Positions 9,499 through 16,721 of a stretch of 64,000 nt of DNA are shown here, piece after piece. Numbering within the stretch: position 1 is the stretch's first letter; every line of letters begins with the position of its first letter. The position numbers were made by a program, and so were the translations under genes. The stretch is from Niveibacterium sp. 24ML (GTDB taxonomy: Bacteria; Pseudomonadota; Gammaproteobacteria; Burkholderiales; Rhodocyclaceae): contig NZ_JAPFHA010000007.1 of assembly GCF_026586805.1 (NCBI RefSeq), positions 114,138 to 178,137 of the forward strand. Reading direction: 5' to 3'. A model generated the notes under the pieces. It was not told where the DNA came from and ran no database searches. It saw only the letters and a program-made list of their open reading frames with translations.

Positions 9499-9514
9499 AC
9501 CGCCCGTGGGCGGT
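9499..9514. other. Short GC hairpin between convergent genes
   Basis: ACCGCC at 9499-9504 pairs with GGCGGT at 9509-9514 around CGTG. There is no T-run, so it is a weak terminator candidate for the gene ending at 9477. Confidence 0.35.
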
Positions 9515-9574
9515 CGCTCGATTGATCTTGAGGTCTGATCGTTGTGCGGCCGGCCGGGGGCGGGGTCTGAGACT

Positions 9575-10474
9575 TCAGTGCCCCGCTTTCAGGTGCAGGG
9601 GCTCGACATGCGTTGTGACATGCGCTCCCGGAATCGCGGCCATGATGGCCGCTTCCACTTCGTCGGCCAGGTGATGCGCGTGGTCGACCGTCCAGTCGGG
9701 CGGGACCAGCAAATCAAGGTGCAGAAAACGCTCACGGCCGGCCCGGCGGGTACGCAGGTTTTGCCATTGCGCGCCGCGAGTACCGAACCCATCCAGGATC
9801 GACACTGCGAGCGCTTGCTCTTGCGGATCCATTGCTTCGTCCATCAGGCCACCTACTGCGCCCTGCATCAGGTGGGCGCCCTCCTTGAGGATGTGGCCTG
9901 CAACGAGCAAGGCGATGACCGGGTCAAGCCAGTGCCAGCCGGTCAGCGCGACCATGCCGATGCCGGCGAGCACGCCTACCGTGGTCCACACATCGGTCAT
10001 CAGGTGGCGGGCGTCGGCTTCCAGCGCAACCGAGTGCAGGCGCCGCGCAGCGCGGAACAGTGTTTGCGCGGTGGCGAAATTGATCAGCGTGCTCAGTACC
10101 GAGAGCGCTAGGCCGATATCCAGGCTGCCGATGGGTTGCGGATTGAGCAGGCGGGGGATGGCGGTCGCCGCGATTGCGAGCGATGCGATGAAGATCAGCG
10201 TGCCTTCGAACCCGCTTGAGAAGTACTCTGCCTTGCTGTGGCCCCAGGGGTGTTTGTCGTCAGGCGGGGTGCTTGCAATCAGCAGCATCCAAAGGGCGAA
10301 GCCTGCGCCGGCGAGGTTCACGACCGACTCCAGCGCGTCGGAAAGCAGGCCCACCGAACCGGTCACCCACCAGGCACCCAGCTTGAGCGAAATGGTGGCG
10401 ATGGCCGCCGCGATTGAGAGCCAGGCGTAATGATGGGCACTGCGCCCCCCGGTGGAAGGCATGGTTTCGGTCAT
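9575..10474 (-). CDS. Cation diffusion facilitator (CDF) metal exporter
   Basis: The 299-residue product has about six membrane helices and the CDF signatures. SDALESVVN lies in helix 2, and H-x-x-x-D (HLMTD, in EADARHLMTDVWTT) in helix 5; together they form the divalent-metal site. A cytoplasmic C-terminal domain (from about residue 210) ends in HVTTHVEPLHL, with His that can bind regulatory metal. It would export Zn, Fe or a similar cation using the proton gradient. It lies 6 nt downstream of ycgR on the same strand, although no functional link is obvious. Confidence 0.92.
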   Translation of the reverse strand: MTETMPSTGGRSAHHYAWLSIAAAIATISLKLGAWWVTGSVGLLSDALESVVNLAGAGFALWMLLIASTPPDDKHPWGHSKAEYFSSGFEGTLIFIASLAIAATAIPRLLNPQPIGSLDIGLALSVLSTLINFATAQTLFRAARRLHSVALEADARHLMTDVWTTVGVLAGIGMVALTGWHWLDPVIALLVAGHILKEGAHLMQGAVGGLMDEAMDPQEQALAVSILDGFGTRGAQWQNLRTRRAGRERFLHLDLLVPPDWTVDHAHHLADEVEAAIMAAIPGAHVTTHVEPLHLKAGH

Positions 10475-10480
10475 GGTGAT

Positions 10481-11245
10481 TTATTGCGAGACGCGTGAGG
10501 CGCGATCGCGTTCAACTTTCAGGATGTAGCGGTGGATGACGTTTTCGTTGGCGGGCGTCAGGCCGACAAACTGACAGCCGGCCCGCAGCAACTCGCTGCC
10601 GTTGCGTTGCGTAACCCTGAAGATGTTGCGTACGCGCAAGGTGGTTTGAATTGGCGCGGTGTCGGGGATCTCAAGCCGGCAATTCGGGATCTCCATGTCC
10701 GGATGGAGTTTCGCATCGATCGGTGGTGCAACGATGGCGAGCCCGCCGCCAGAGATATCCAGCACCCGGGCTTCGTGAAAACCAGCGCCACCGGGTAAGG
10801 GGATGAAGCACGACATCGTGTGCGACACCGGTGCCAGCAGGCGGAAGTATTCGCGCCGCTGCAGGCGCAGCAAAACATCAGGCAGAGGGGCCGCAAAAGC
10901 CGGCGCGCCGCCGTGCGTGATCGGGCGCATCGACACCAGCTGGAACTGCACCTTCACCCGATCAAGCTGGGTGATGCAGTTGACGCTTTCGGCGGCCGTA
11001 AGCGCGGCGTTGATGTCGGGATCGGCGGCGACATCGAGCACCAACTCATTGTTGTTCGCGTCCGGGACGATGATGCTGGTCAGGCCAAAATGCGGCGATG
11101 TGTCGGGGTAAGCCGAAATGAGCGATCGCTTCGCGGCAAGCTGTTTCATCACGAAGCGAATCTCGCGCGGATCGCGCACAAGATACTGGCTGTACTCGTT
11201 GTCAGCTGCGAGGAGCTCAAAACGGACGGGATCAGTATTCGACAC
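10481..11245 (-). CDS. ycgR: Flagellar brake protein YcgR (c-di-GMP receptor)
   Basis: The 254-residue product has an N-terminal YcgR domain (about 1-125) and a C-terminal PilZ domain. The PilZ c-di-GMP signature is complete: RREYFR at about 130 and D-x-S-x-x-G as DISGGG. When loaded with c-di-GMP it slows flagellar rotation by acting on the motor. It sits beside late flagellar genes, and a diguanylate cyclase is encoded at 59.3-61.1 kb. Confidence 0.92.
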   Translation of the reverse strand: MSNTDPVRFELLAADNEYSQYLVRDPREIRFVMKQLAAKRSLISAYPDTSPHFGLTSIIVPDANNNELVLDVAADPDINAALTAAESVNCITQLDRVKVQFQLVSMRPITHGGAPAFAAPLPDVLLRLQRREYFRLLAPVSHTMSCFIPLPGGAGFHEARVLDISGGGLAIVAPPIDAKLHPDMEIPNCRLEIPDTAPIQTTLRVRNIFRVTQRNGSELLRAGCQFVGLTPANENVIHRYILKVERDRASRVSQ

Positions 11246-11308
11246 AGCACGGCTTCCGGTGGCGCGATCGGGCTGCCGAATATACCACGCGGCTATGGTC
11301 GCCCCTTG

Positions 11309-11602
11309 TCAGGGCGCAGGGGCTTCGCGCTTCTCCACCCGGTAAAGCCAGGCAAGCAATTCGGCCACGGCGATGTAGAGCTGGGGCGGCACTTGAGCGT
11401 CGAGATCCACATCCATCAGGAGTGAGACCAGCTCGGGCGACTCATGCACAAAGACCCCGGCTTCTTTGGCGCGCTCGATAATTTCCTGGGCCACCAATCC
11501 GCGCCCCTTGGCGACTACCTTCGGGGCGGTGTCGCCGGTTTCGTAGGCGATTGCAACTGCCTGCGCGCGGGCGGAATTGCCTTGTTCAGCTGATGGTTTC
11601 AT
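11309..11602 (-). CDS. FlhB C-terminal-domain-like protein (FhlX/FlhX type)
   Basis: The 97-residue protein resembles only the cytoplasmic domain of FlhB (type III export switch). It has VAKGRGLVAQEIIERAKEAG and VPPQLYIAVAELLAWLYR but no membrane part. The self-cleaving NPTH site is absent; APKVVAKG stands where the region downstream of the cut begins. Such stand-alone paralogues can replace the FlhB C-terminal fragment during hook-to-filament switching. The start overlaps the 3' end of fliK by 17 nt, so the two are coupled; FliK and FlhB act together in hook-length control. Confidence 0.85.
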   Translation of the reverse strand: MKPSAEQGNSARAQAVAIAYETGDTAPKVVAKGRGLVAQEIIERAKEAGVFVHESPELVSLLMDVDLDAQVPPQLYIAVAELLAWLYRVEKREAPAP

Positions 11603-12749
11603 GTGCCACCGCCGCGCCGGTCAAGGGGATGCCCACCGCATCGAGCGAAGTGCCCAAGGCCGGCAAGGCCGCGTTAAGCCGAGCGACGGTGCTTTCGTCT
11701 TCTGCGGCAAATCGGATCGCGACGCCGCTGGAGGTGAGGTAGAGCCGCGCCTCCACACCGCCGAGTGAGGGCAGCGTCACCTTGAGCGAGGTGCGCCACT
11801 GCATCTCGTCGCCTTGTGCACCGCGCCCGTGCGCGTCGTCCGGCGGTTGCTCGATGTGCCATTCCATCGTTTGGCCGGGCCAGACCTGGCCTTGCCAGCT
11901 CAGCTGCTGATTCACCAGTGATTCCAGCTGATTCAGCACCAGGGGCGCGATTTCTCGTGGCACAAGCTGCGCGAGCATCGCGCGTTCGCTCGTTTGCCCT
12001 GCGCTGGACTTTGCGGCCGCCTGGTCGGCAATCTCGGCCAAGGCTGCTTTGCCTGCTTGCCCTGCGGCACTGAGCTCGGGTTTTGCCGTGGCGGTAGATG
12101 GGCGCTCTGCCTGTGGCGTGGCTTCGGCTTCTTCGGACGGGGCAGGCGTTATCGCATTGGGCTGTGCCTGTGGTTTGGGCGCCAGCGATTGCAGCAGCTT
12201 GGCCTGCGGCTCTGCGAGGAGTTGCGCGAAGGGGAACTTTCCCTCGACCCATTGGGCTTGATGGGCTTCGTAGAACATACCGCTGCCGCTCACCGCCCGC
12301 TGCAAGAGCGGCGCGAGGGCGGCGCCCGATTTCGGCGGTTCTGGCAAGAGTGGTGCGCCGGCGTTGAGCGGCGCTGGCTGCGCATTGCCCTCGCGGCCGG
12401 TGAGCAAATGGCTGATCAGGCGCCCGGTGGTGGAGAGTGTTGCGGCCGGTTGTTGTTGGGCTGCGGCCTCAGCAGAACGGGCGAACACCGCCTCGGGGGT
12501 GGCTCGCGTGACGACAAGCTCAAGCACGTCACCGTTCTTGACCGACTTCGGGAGCGATAGGGTCAGCGTTCGCCCGGCGACGATTGCGCGAAAAGTGCCG
12601 TCGGGCAGGGCTTGGGTGACTTGTGCGGTAAAGCGTTGGCCGGGCGAGAGATCGGGCAGGATCTCGCGAACCGGCGCGGTCTTGCCGACCTCCGGAAGCG
12701 GGAGGTCGAGCAGGTTCTTGATGCGGATTGAAAGGTCGGTCGGGATCAT
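11586..12749 (-). CDS. fliK: Flagellar hook-length control protein (FliK family)
   Basis: The 387-residue product has a poorly conserved Ala/Pro/Gln-rich N-terminal two thirds, as expected for the exported ruler region. The C-terminal FliK domain (from about 285) has EWHIEQPPDD, the WRTSLKVTLPSLGGVEARLY core and VRFAAEDEST-like strands. It would time the substrate switch of the flagellar export gate with FlhB. It precedes the FlhB-C-like gene in the same transcript. Confidence 0.8.
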   Translation of the reverse strand: MIPTDLSIRIKNLLDLPLPEVGKTAPVREILPDLSPGQRFTAQVTQALPDGTFRAIVAGRTLTLSLPKSVKNGDVLELVVTRATPEAVFARSAEAAAQQQPAATLSTTGRLISHLLTGREGNAQPAPLNAGAPLLPEPPKSGAALAPLLQRAVSGSGMFYEAHQAQWVEGKFPFAQLLAEPQAKLLQSLAPKPQAQPNAITPAPSEEAEATPQAERPSTATAKPELSAAGQAGKAALAEIADQAAAKSSAGQTSERAMLAQLVPREIAPLVLNQLESLVNQQLSWQGQVWPGQTMEWHIEQPPDDAHGRGAQGDEMQWRTSLKVTLPSLGGVEARLYLTSSGVAIRFAAEDESTVARLNAALPALGTSLDAVGIPLTGAAVAHETIS

Positions 12750-12782
12750 GGTTCACCGCCGCGATCCGGCGACCGGACAGAC

Positions 12783-13118
12783 TTACTCAGCGACGACGCT
12801 GTACGCCGCCCGCATCGCACGCCCGCGGGAAGCGCCGCCAAGCATCGTGCGCACACTGTCCATCCAGGGCTCGGTGTGGCGACGGACCTCACGGTCATCG
12901 GCAAGGATTCGCTTGATCAGGTCTGCCTTCTTGCGGCGCTCGGTGTCGGACATGAGCGGAGCGGGGCGATCAAGCGAATCGGCATTGAGCAGATCGTTGC
13001 GCAACTGCGTGATCTGGGCTTCGAGCGCGCTGACGCGATCCCAGTCGTTCTCGCGCGCGGCGACCGCCATTTGTGCCGAAAGTCCGCTCATGTTCTCGTA
13101 GAGGGCAAGGGTGCTCAT
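12783..13118 (-). CDS. fliT: Flagellar chaperone FliT
   Basis: This 111-residue all-helical protein has the FliT pattern: an N-terminal helix MSTLALYENMSGLSAQMAVAA, then WDRVSALEAQITQLRNDL and a charged C-terminal helix. FliT binds the filament cap FliD and, in enterobacteria, inhibits FlhDC. Position directly after fliS and fliD supports the assignment. Sequence conservation in this family is low. Confidence 0.85.
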   Translation of the reverse strand: MSTLALYENMSGLSAQMAVAARENDWDRVSALEAQITQLRNDLLNADSLDRPAPLMSDTERRKKADLIKRILADDREVRRHTEPWMDSVRTMLGGASRGRAMRAAYSVVAE

Positions 13119-13129
13119 GCTGGGCTCCG

Positions 13130-13522
13130 TCAGGCGGCGCTCGCCTGGTCGCGAATGGCTTCCCAGGCACCTTTGATCTCGAGCAGCAAGCCTGCGACTT
13201 CCTTGAGCGCAGCTTCGCTGTTGTGCATGTTCGCGTACAGCAGGCGCGAGACCATGTAGTCGTAAAGAGCGGCTAGGCGCTGAGCGAGCTCGCCGCCGGC
13301 ACTCATGTCCAGGCTTGCTTTGAGGCCGCTGGTGATGATCTCGATCGCCTTGGAGATCGCCATGCCTTTGCCGGCGACATCCGCATGCGATATCGAGATC
13401 GCCGCGCTGTTGACGTTGAGGATGGCGCCGTCGAAGAGCATGACGATCAGCAGATGCGGGTTGGACGCAGCGACGTTCGATTCGAGGCCGACGCGGCTGT
13501 ATGCACTGGCGGGTGATTGCAT
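13130..13522 (-). CDS. fliS: Flagellin export chaperone FliS
   Basis: The 130-residue product has the SAYSRVGLESNVAASNPHLLIVMLFDGAI start and the helical bundle of FliS, which caps the C-terminus of unexported flagellin. A start four codons upstream (13534) is possible, but there the AGAGG abuts the ATG with no spacer. The ATG at 13520-13522 has the same AGAGG about 12 nt upstream, so I prefer it. It sits between fliD and fliT. Confidence 0.9.
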   Translation of the reverse strand: MQSPASAYSRVGLESNVAASNPHLLIVMLFDGAILNVNSAAISISHADVAGKGMAISKAIEIITSGLKASLDMSAGGELAQRLAALYDYMVSRLLYANMHNSEAALKEVAGLLLEIKGAWEAIRDQASAA

Positions 13523-13563
13523 GGTGGGATACATCCTCTGTTCGTTCCGTTTATATGCCCGGC

Positions 13564-14955
13564 CTACTTGGGCAGGCGGGCTAGTTGTTGTTGCAGATAG
13601 GCGCTGGTGACATTCATCTGCCCTATCGTTGTGTCGAGTGCCGTGAATTGCCGGCGATAGCGTTCTTCAACGATTGCCACACGCGCTTCCACTTCCCCGA
13701 TTCGCTTGTCGAGCGCGCTGATCGTCTTGTTGATGCCATCGGTGCGCGTGGTGATTACACCTTCTGTGTTCAGCAGTGCAGCCGCTGCGCTTGATACCCG
13801 GGTGGCAATGCCCTCTGTTCCGGTAATGCCGGTGAAGAGCTTCGAGATGTCTTTGGCGGGGTCTGCAATTGCAGCCTTGAGTTTGTCGGAGTCCACTTTG
13901 AGTGTTCCGTCAGCTTCGAAGCTGATGCCTACATCGGGCAGACGACCGAATCCACCCGGCGAACCAGCCACTGAGCCGATGGCGGCCGAGCGCATGCGCT
14001 CCTGAACTGTACGAACAGAGAAGTCGCCATTGAGTGCACCGGCAACTTTGGTGTCGGCGTTGTATGACGAGGTGTCCCGCAACACCTTGTTGAGGTCGTT
14101 GTAGGCCTTGACGAAAGCGTTGATCTTGGTTGCGACCGCATCGGCGTCTTTGTCGATGCTGATCTTGACCGGTGTTCCGGTTGTTTCCTTCGCGAGATTC
14201 AGGGTGATGCCGTCGATTGCGTCGCTCACCTTGTTCGACGAACGCTCCATTGCGATGCCGTCGATGCTGAATTGCGCGTTCTGCGCGGACGTGATGACCT
14301 TTGACGCGTCGCCCGCTGCGACCGACGTGCCGCTATAGCCGAAGGCAAGATCAGCCACCCCGGTCGAGCGTATCTGGTTGTCCGCGCCGCCCTGTTGCGA
14401 GGTCAGGATCAATTTGAACGGGGTCGTGCCTGAACCGTCGTTGACGATCGTAGCGGTGATGCCGAGCCCGGCTGCGTTAACCGCGTCGCGTACGCCGGCG
14501 AGCGAGAGGCCCTCGACCGAAATCGAGGCCGACTTTGTTTCGGCGAAGCCATCACCTGTCGTGATCGGCTTGCCGAGTTCCAGGTTCATGGTGCCGGAGA
14601 AAGTCTTGCCGGCATCAAACGCGAACTTGAGCTTTTGCGCTTGCGCCAGTTGGGTGACTTCAACGTCGTATGAGCCACCAACCGCGCCAGTGGAAGCTGT
14701 TGCCGATGCCACCGATGAATCGGAAGAAGTTGCCTTGAATGCGGCAAAGCTTGCCGTCGTTTTGAGCGCGTCTGACGCGCTTTGCAGGGACGACAACGCA
14801 CTCTTGACCTGCCCGATGGCGGAGAGTTGCGATTTCAGCCCGGACTGCTGCTTCTGCAGCAGCGTGATCGGCTGGCGCTCGACCTTGACCAGGCCTTCAA
14901 GCAAGGTGTTGAGGTCCAGGCCCGATCCGATGCCAAGACTACTGAAGGATGCCAT
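13564..14955 (-). CDS. fliD: Flagellar filament cap protein FliD (HAP2)
   Basis: The 463-residue product has the FliD N-terminal signature (SFSSLGIGSGLDLNTLLEGLVKVE, here split across residues 3-26) with coiled-coil residues 27-70. Ser/Thr/Gly-rich domains form the middle. The C-terminal coiled coil (ISALDKRIGEVEARVAIVEERYRRQF) ends TSAYLQQQLARLPK. It forms the pentameric cap on which flagellin polymerises. It is followed by fliS and fliT, its usual neighbours. Confidence 0.96.
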   Translation of the reverse strand: MASFSSLGIGSGLDLNTLLEGLVKVERQPITLLQKQQSGLKSQLSAIGQVKSALSSLQSASDALKTTASFAAFKATSSDSSVASATASTGAVGGSYDVEVTQLAQAQKLKFAFDAGKTFSGTMNLELGKPITTGDGFAETKSASISVEGLSLAGVRDAVNAAGLGITATIVNDGSGTTPFKLILTSQQGGADNQIRSTGVADLAFGYSGTSVAAGDASKVITSAQNAQFSIDGIAMERSSNKVSDAIDGITLNLAKETTGTPVKISIDKDADAVATKINAFVKAYNDLNKVLRDTSSYNADTKVAGALNGDFSVRTVQERMRSAAIGSVAGSPGGFGRLPDVGISFEADGTLKVDSDKLKAAIADPAKDISKLFTGITGTEGIATRVSSAAAALLNTEGVITTRTDGINKTISALDKRIGEVEARVAIVEERYRRQFTALDTTIGQMNVTSAYLQQQLARLPK

Positions 14956-14995
14956 GCTGCCCGCCTTCCCGCCGAAGCACTCTCGTCATTCAGAC

Positions 14996-15442
14996 TCAAG
15001 CCTTCTGCTTCAAAAATACTCCGATCGTTGATTCGCCATCACCCTTGTTGAGGGCTTTTGCGATGGCGAGTACTTCCTCGCTCGGAATCTGTCTGATCAC
15101 TTCTTTCGTTGAGGTGTCCACCACCCGCACGACCGTGCGACCGGTGTCTTCATCGATCGAGAATTGCAAGTTGCGTGCCATTGGATCTACCGCCTTCTTC
15201 ACTTCCTGCAAGGCACGTTCAACCGCTTCGCGATCGGGTTCTTTCTTGCTAGAGGCGGCGGTTGCATTTGTCAGGGCAAGCGCGTCGGCCTCGGGGTCTT
15301 TGCGGGGCTCGGATGGCGCAACACCGCCTGCAGGGGCTGCCTGGGCGGTGGGCCTTGCTTCGAACTTGCCTTTTGACGGCGAACCCGACGACGGCGGGAG
15401 CGCCCCTGGAGGCGAAGACCCAATGGATGGAATTGTCGTCAT
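14996..15442 (-). CDS. flaG: FlaG family flagellar protein
   Basis: The 148-residue product has a variable Ser/Pro/Ala-rich N-terminal half. The FlaG domain is in the second half: NLQFSIDEDTGRTVVRVVD then TKEVIRQIPSEEVLAIAKAL. FlaG influences filament length in several polar flagellates. It has a good AGGAG upstream of the ATG and lies between fliC and fliD, its conserved position. Confidence 0.93.
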   Translation of the reverse strand: MTTIPSIGSSPPGALPPSSGSPSKGKFEARPTAQAAPAGGVAPSEPRKDPEADALALTNATAASSKKEPDREAVERALQEVKKAVDPMARNLQFSIDEDTGRTVVRVVDTSTKEVIRQIPSEEVLAIAKALNKGDGESTIGVFLKQKA

Positions 15443-15516
15443 GTTGCCTTCTCCTACCCTGACTCACCCGCGCGGCCCAATCCGGCACGGCGGGCGAGCT
15501 AGTTCAAGTTTCAGGG

Positions 15517-16371
15517 TTAGCGGAGCAGGCTCAGCGCCTGCTGCGGGATCGCGTTCGCTTGCGCGAGGATCGCAGTACCGGCCTGCTGCAGGATCTGCAG
15601 ACGGGTCAGGTTTGCGGTTTCTGCGGCGAAGTCGGCATCCACGATCCGGCCACGTGCGGCCGATTGGTTTTCGACAGCGATTGACAGGTTGCTGATCACA
15701 GCCTGGGTGCGGTTGATCGCGGCACCGAAGTCAGCACGGTTCGTCGTGACCGTGTTGATCGCTTTGTCGATCGCAGCGATCGCGGCGAGCGCTTGAGCGG
15801 CACCAGCCGAGGCCTTGACTGCACCGCCGACGTTGATGTTGCTCGAGCCAACCGACAAACCACTGCTGGCCTGAAGGTTCTTGGTCGTTACCGAGATCTG
15901 GTTGTCCGAACTGGTCTGGGCGCCGACCTGGAAGCTGAAGCTCTGCGCAGAAGAGTTCGTCAGGGCAAGGTTGTTGAACTTGGTGTTCTGTGCAATCCGG
16001 GTGATTTCCTTTTGCAGCGCGACAAATTCCACCGAGATGTTGGCGCGGTCGCTTGAGGTGTAGGTGCCGTTGGCCGCCTGCACCGCCAGTTCGCGCATGC
16101 GCTGGAGGTTATCGCTGATCTTGGATGCAGTACCGTCGGCAACCTGCACCATCGAAATCGCATCGTTGGCGTTACGCATTGCGACGTTCTGGCCGCGGAT
16201 GGTGGAGCCGATACGTTCAGAGATCGCCAGGCCTGCCGCATCGTCTGCCGAACTGTTGATCCGCAGACCTGATGACAGGCGCTGCAGCGGGTTGGCCAGA
16301 TTGGTCTGGGTGGTATTGAGGTTGCGTTGCGCGTTCAACGAATAAACGTTGGTGTTGATCGTCAGTGCCAT
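15517..16371 (-). CDS. fliC: Flagellin
   Basis: The 284-residue product has the two conserved D0/D1 ends, MALTINTNVYSLNAQRNL at the N-terminus and AQANAIPQQALSLLR at the C-terminus, with a short Ser/Thr/Ala-rich variable centre (about 140-200). The short central domain contains many Ser and Thr residues available for O-glycosylation, fitting the adjacent maf/pse genes. The start at 16369-16371 gives the canonical N-terminus. Expression is from the sigma-28 promoter at 16457-16483. Confidence 0.97.
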   Translation of the reverse strand: MALTINTNVYSLNAQRNLNTTQTNLANPLQRLSSGLRINSSADDAAGLAISERIGSTIRGQNVAMRNANDAISMVQVADGTASKISDNLQRMRELAVQAANGTYTSSDRANISVEFVALQKEITRIAQNTKFNNLALTNSSAQSFSFQVGAQTSSDNQISVTTKNLQASSGLSVGSSNINVGGAVKASAGAAQALAAIAAIDKAINTVTTNRADFGAAINRTQAVISNLSIAVENQSAARGRIVDADFAAETANLTRLQILQQAGTAILAQANAIPQQALSLLR

Positions 16372-16410
16372 GATGAAACTCCTTGTCGTTCCGTTTCCGT
16401 ATGTATTTAG

Positions 16411-16451
16411 CAACCGACTTTGCCGGTTGATTCAAGCGTCGTTGCGCTTGA
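16411..16451 (-). promoter_or_regulatory. Two hairpins in the fliC 5' untranslated leader
   Basis: Perfect arms TCAAGCG (16432-16438) and CGCTTGA (16445-16451) flank a 6-nt loop. Arms CAACCG (16411-16416) and CGGTTG (16424-16429) flank a 7-nt loop. The first hairpin would lie at the very 5' end of the transcript started by the sigma-28 promoter. Such structures may stabilise flagellin mRNA; that role is inference. Confidence 0.55.
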
Positions 16452-16456
16452 TTTTG

Positions 16457-16483
16457 TTAGCGACGTTTGCCTGGAAAACTTTA
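16457..16483 (-). promoter_or_regulatory. Sigma-28 (FliA) promoter of fliC
   Basis: On the minus strand the sequence reads TAAAGTTT, 11 nt, GTCGCTAA. This is an exact match to the enterobacterial sigma-28 -35 element, the exact 11-nt spacing, and 6 of 8 matches to the -10 GCCGATAA. The -10 (16457-16464) lies about 86 nt upstream of the fliC ATG. Confidence 0.9.
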
Positions 16484-16721
16484 GGATTTTCTTTGGCTTA
16501 GCAAGCTTTGTGCGCCGCATTAAGTGTTATTACGGCGTCAGCGCAGCAAGATTTAGGGGCAGACAGATCTGAGGGTGCGCGTTCGATCGAATCCTCAGGA
16601 AAGCAGGGCCTTTCCAGTGTTCTTCCGATCCCACTCGCAGGGCTTTCTGGCTCACAATCGGCACCTGCCGTGGTCTATTTGCCTGCTTTTCGCGGGGCCA
16701 ACCCTGAGTGATGCGAACAAC

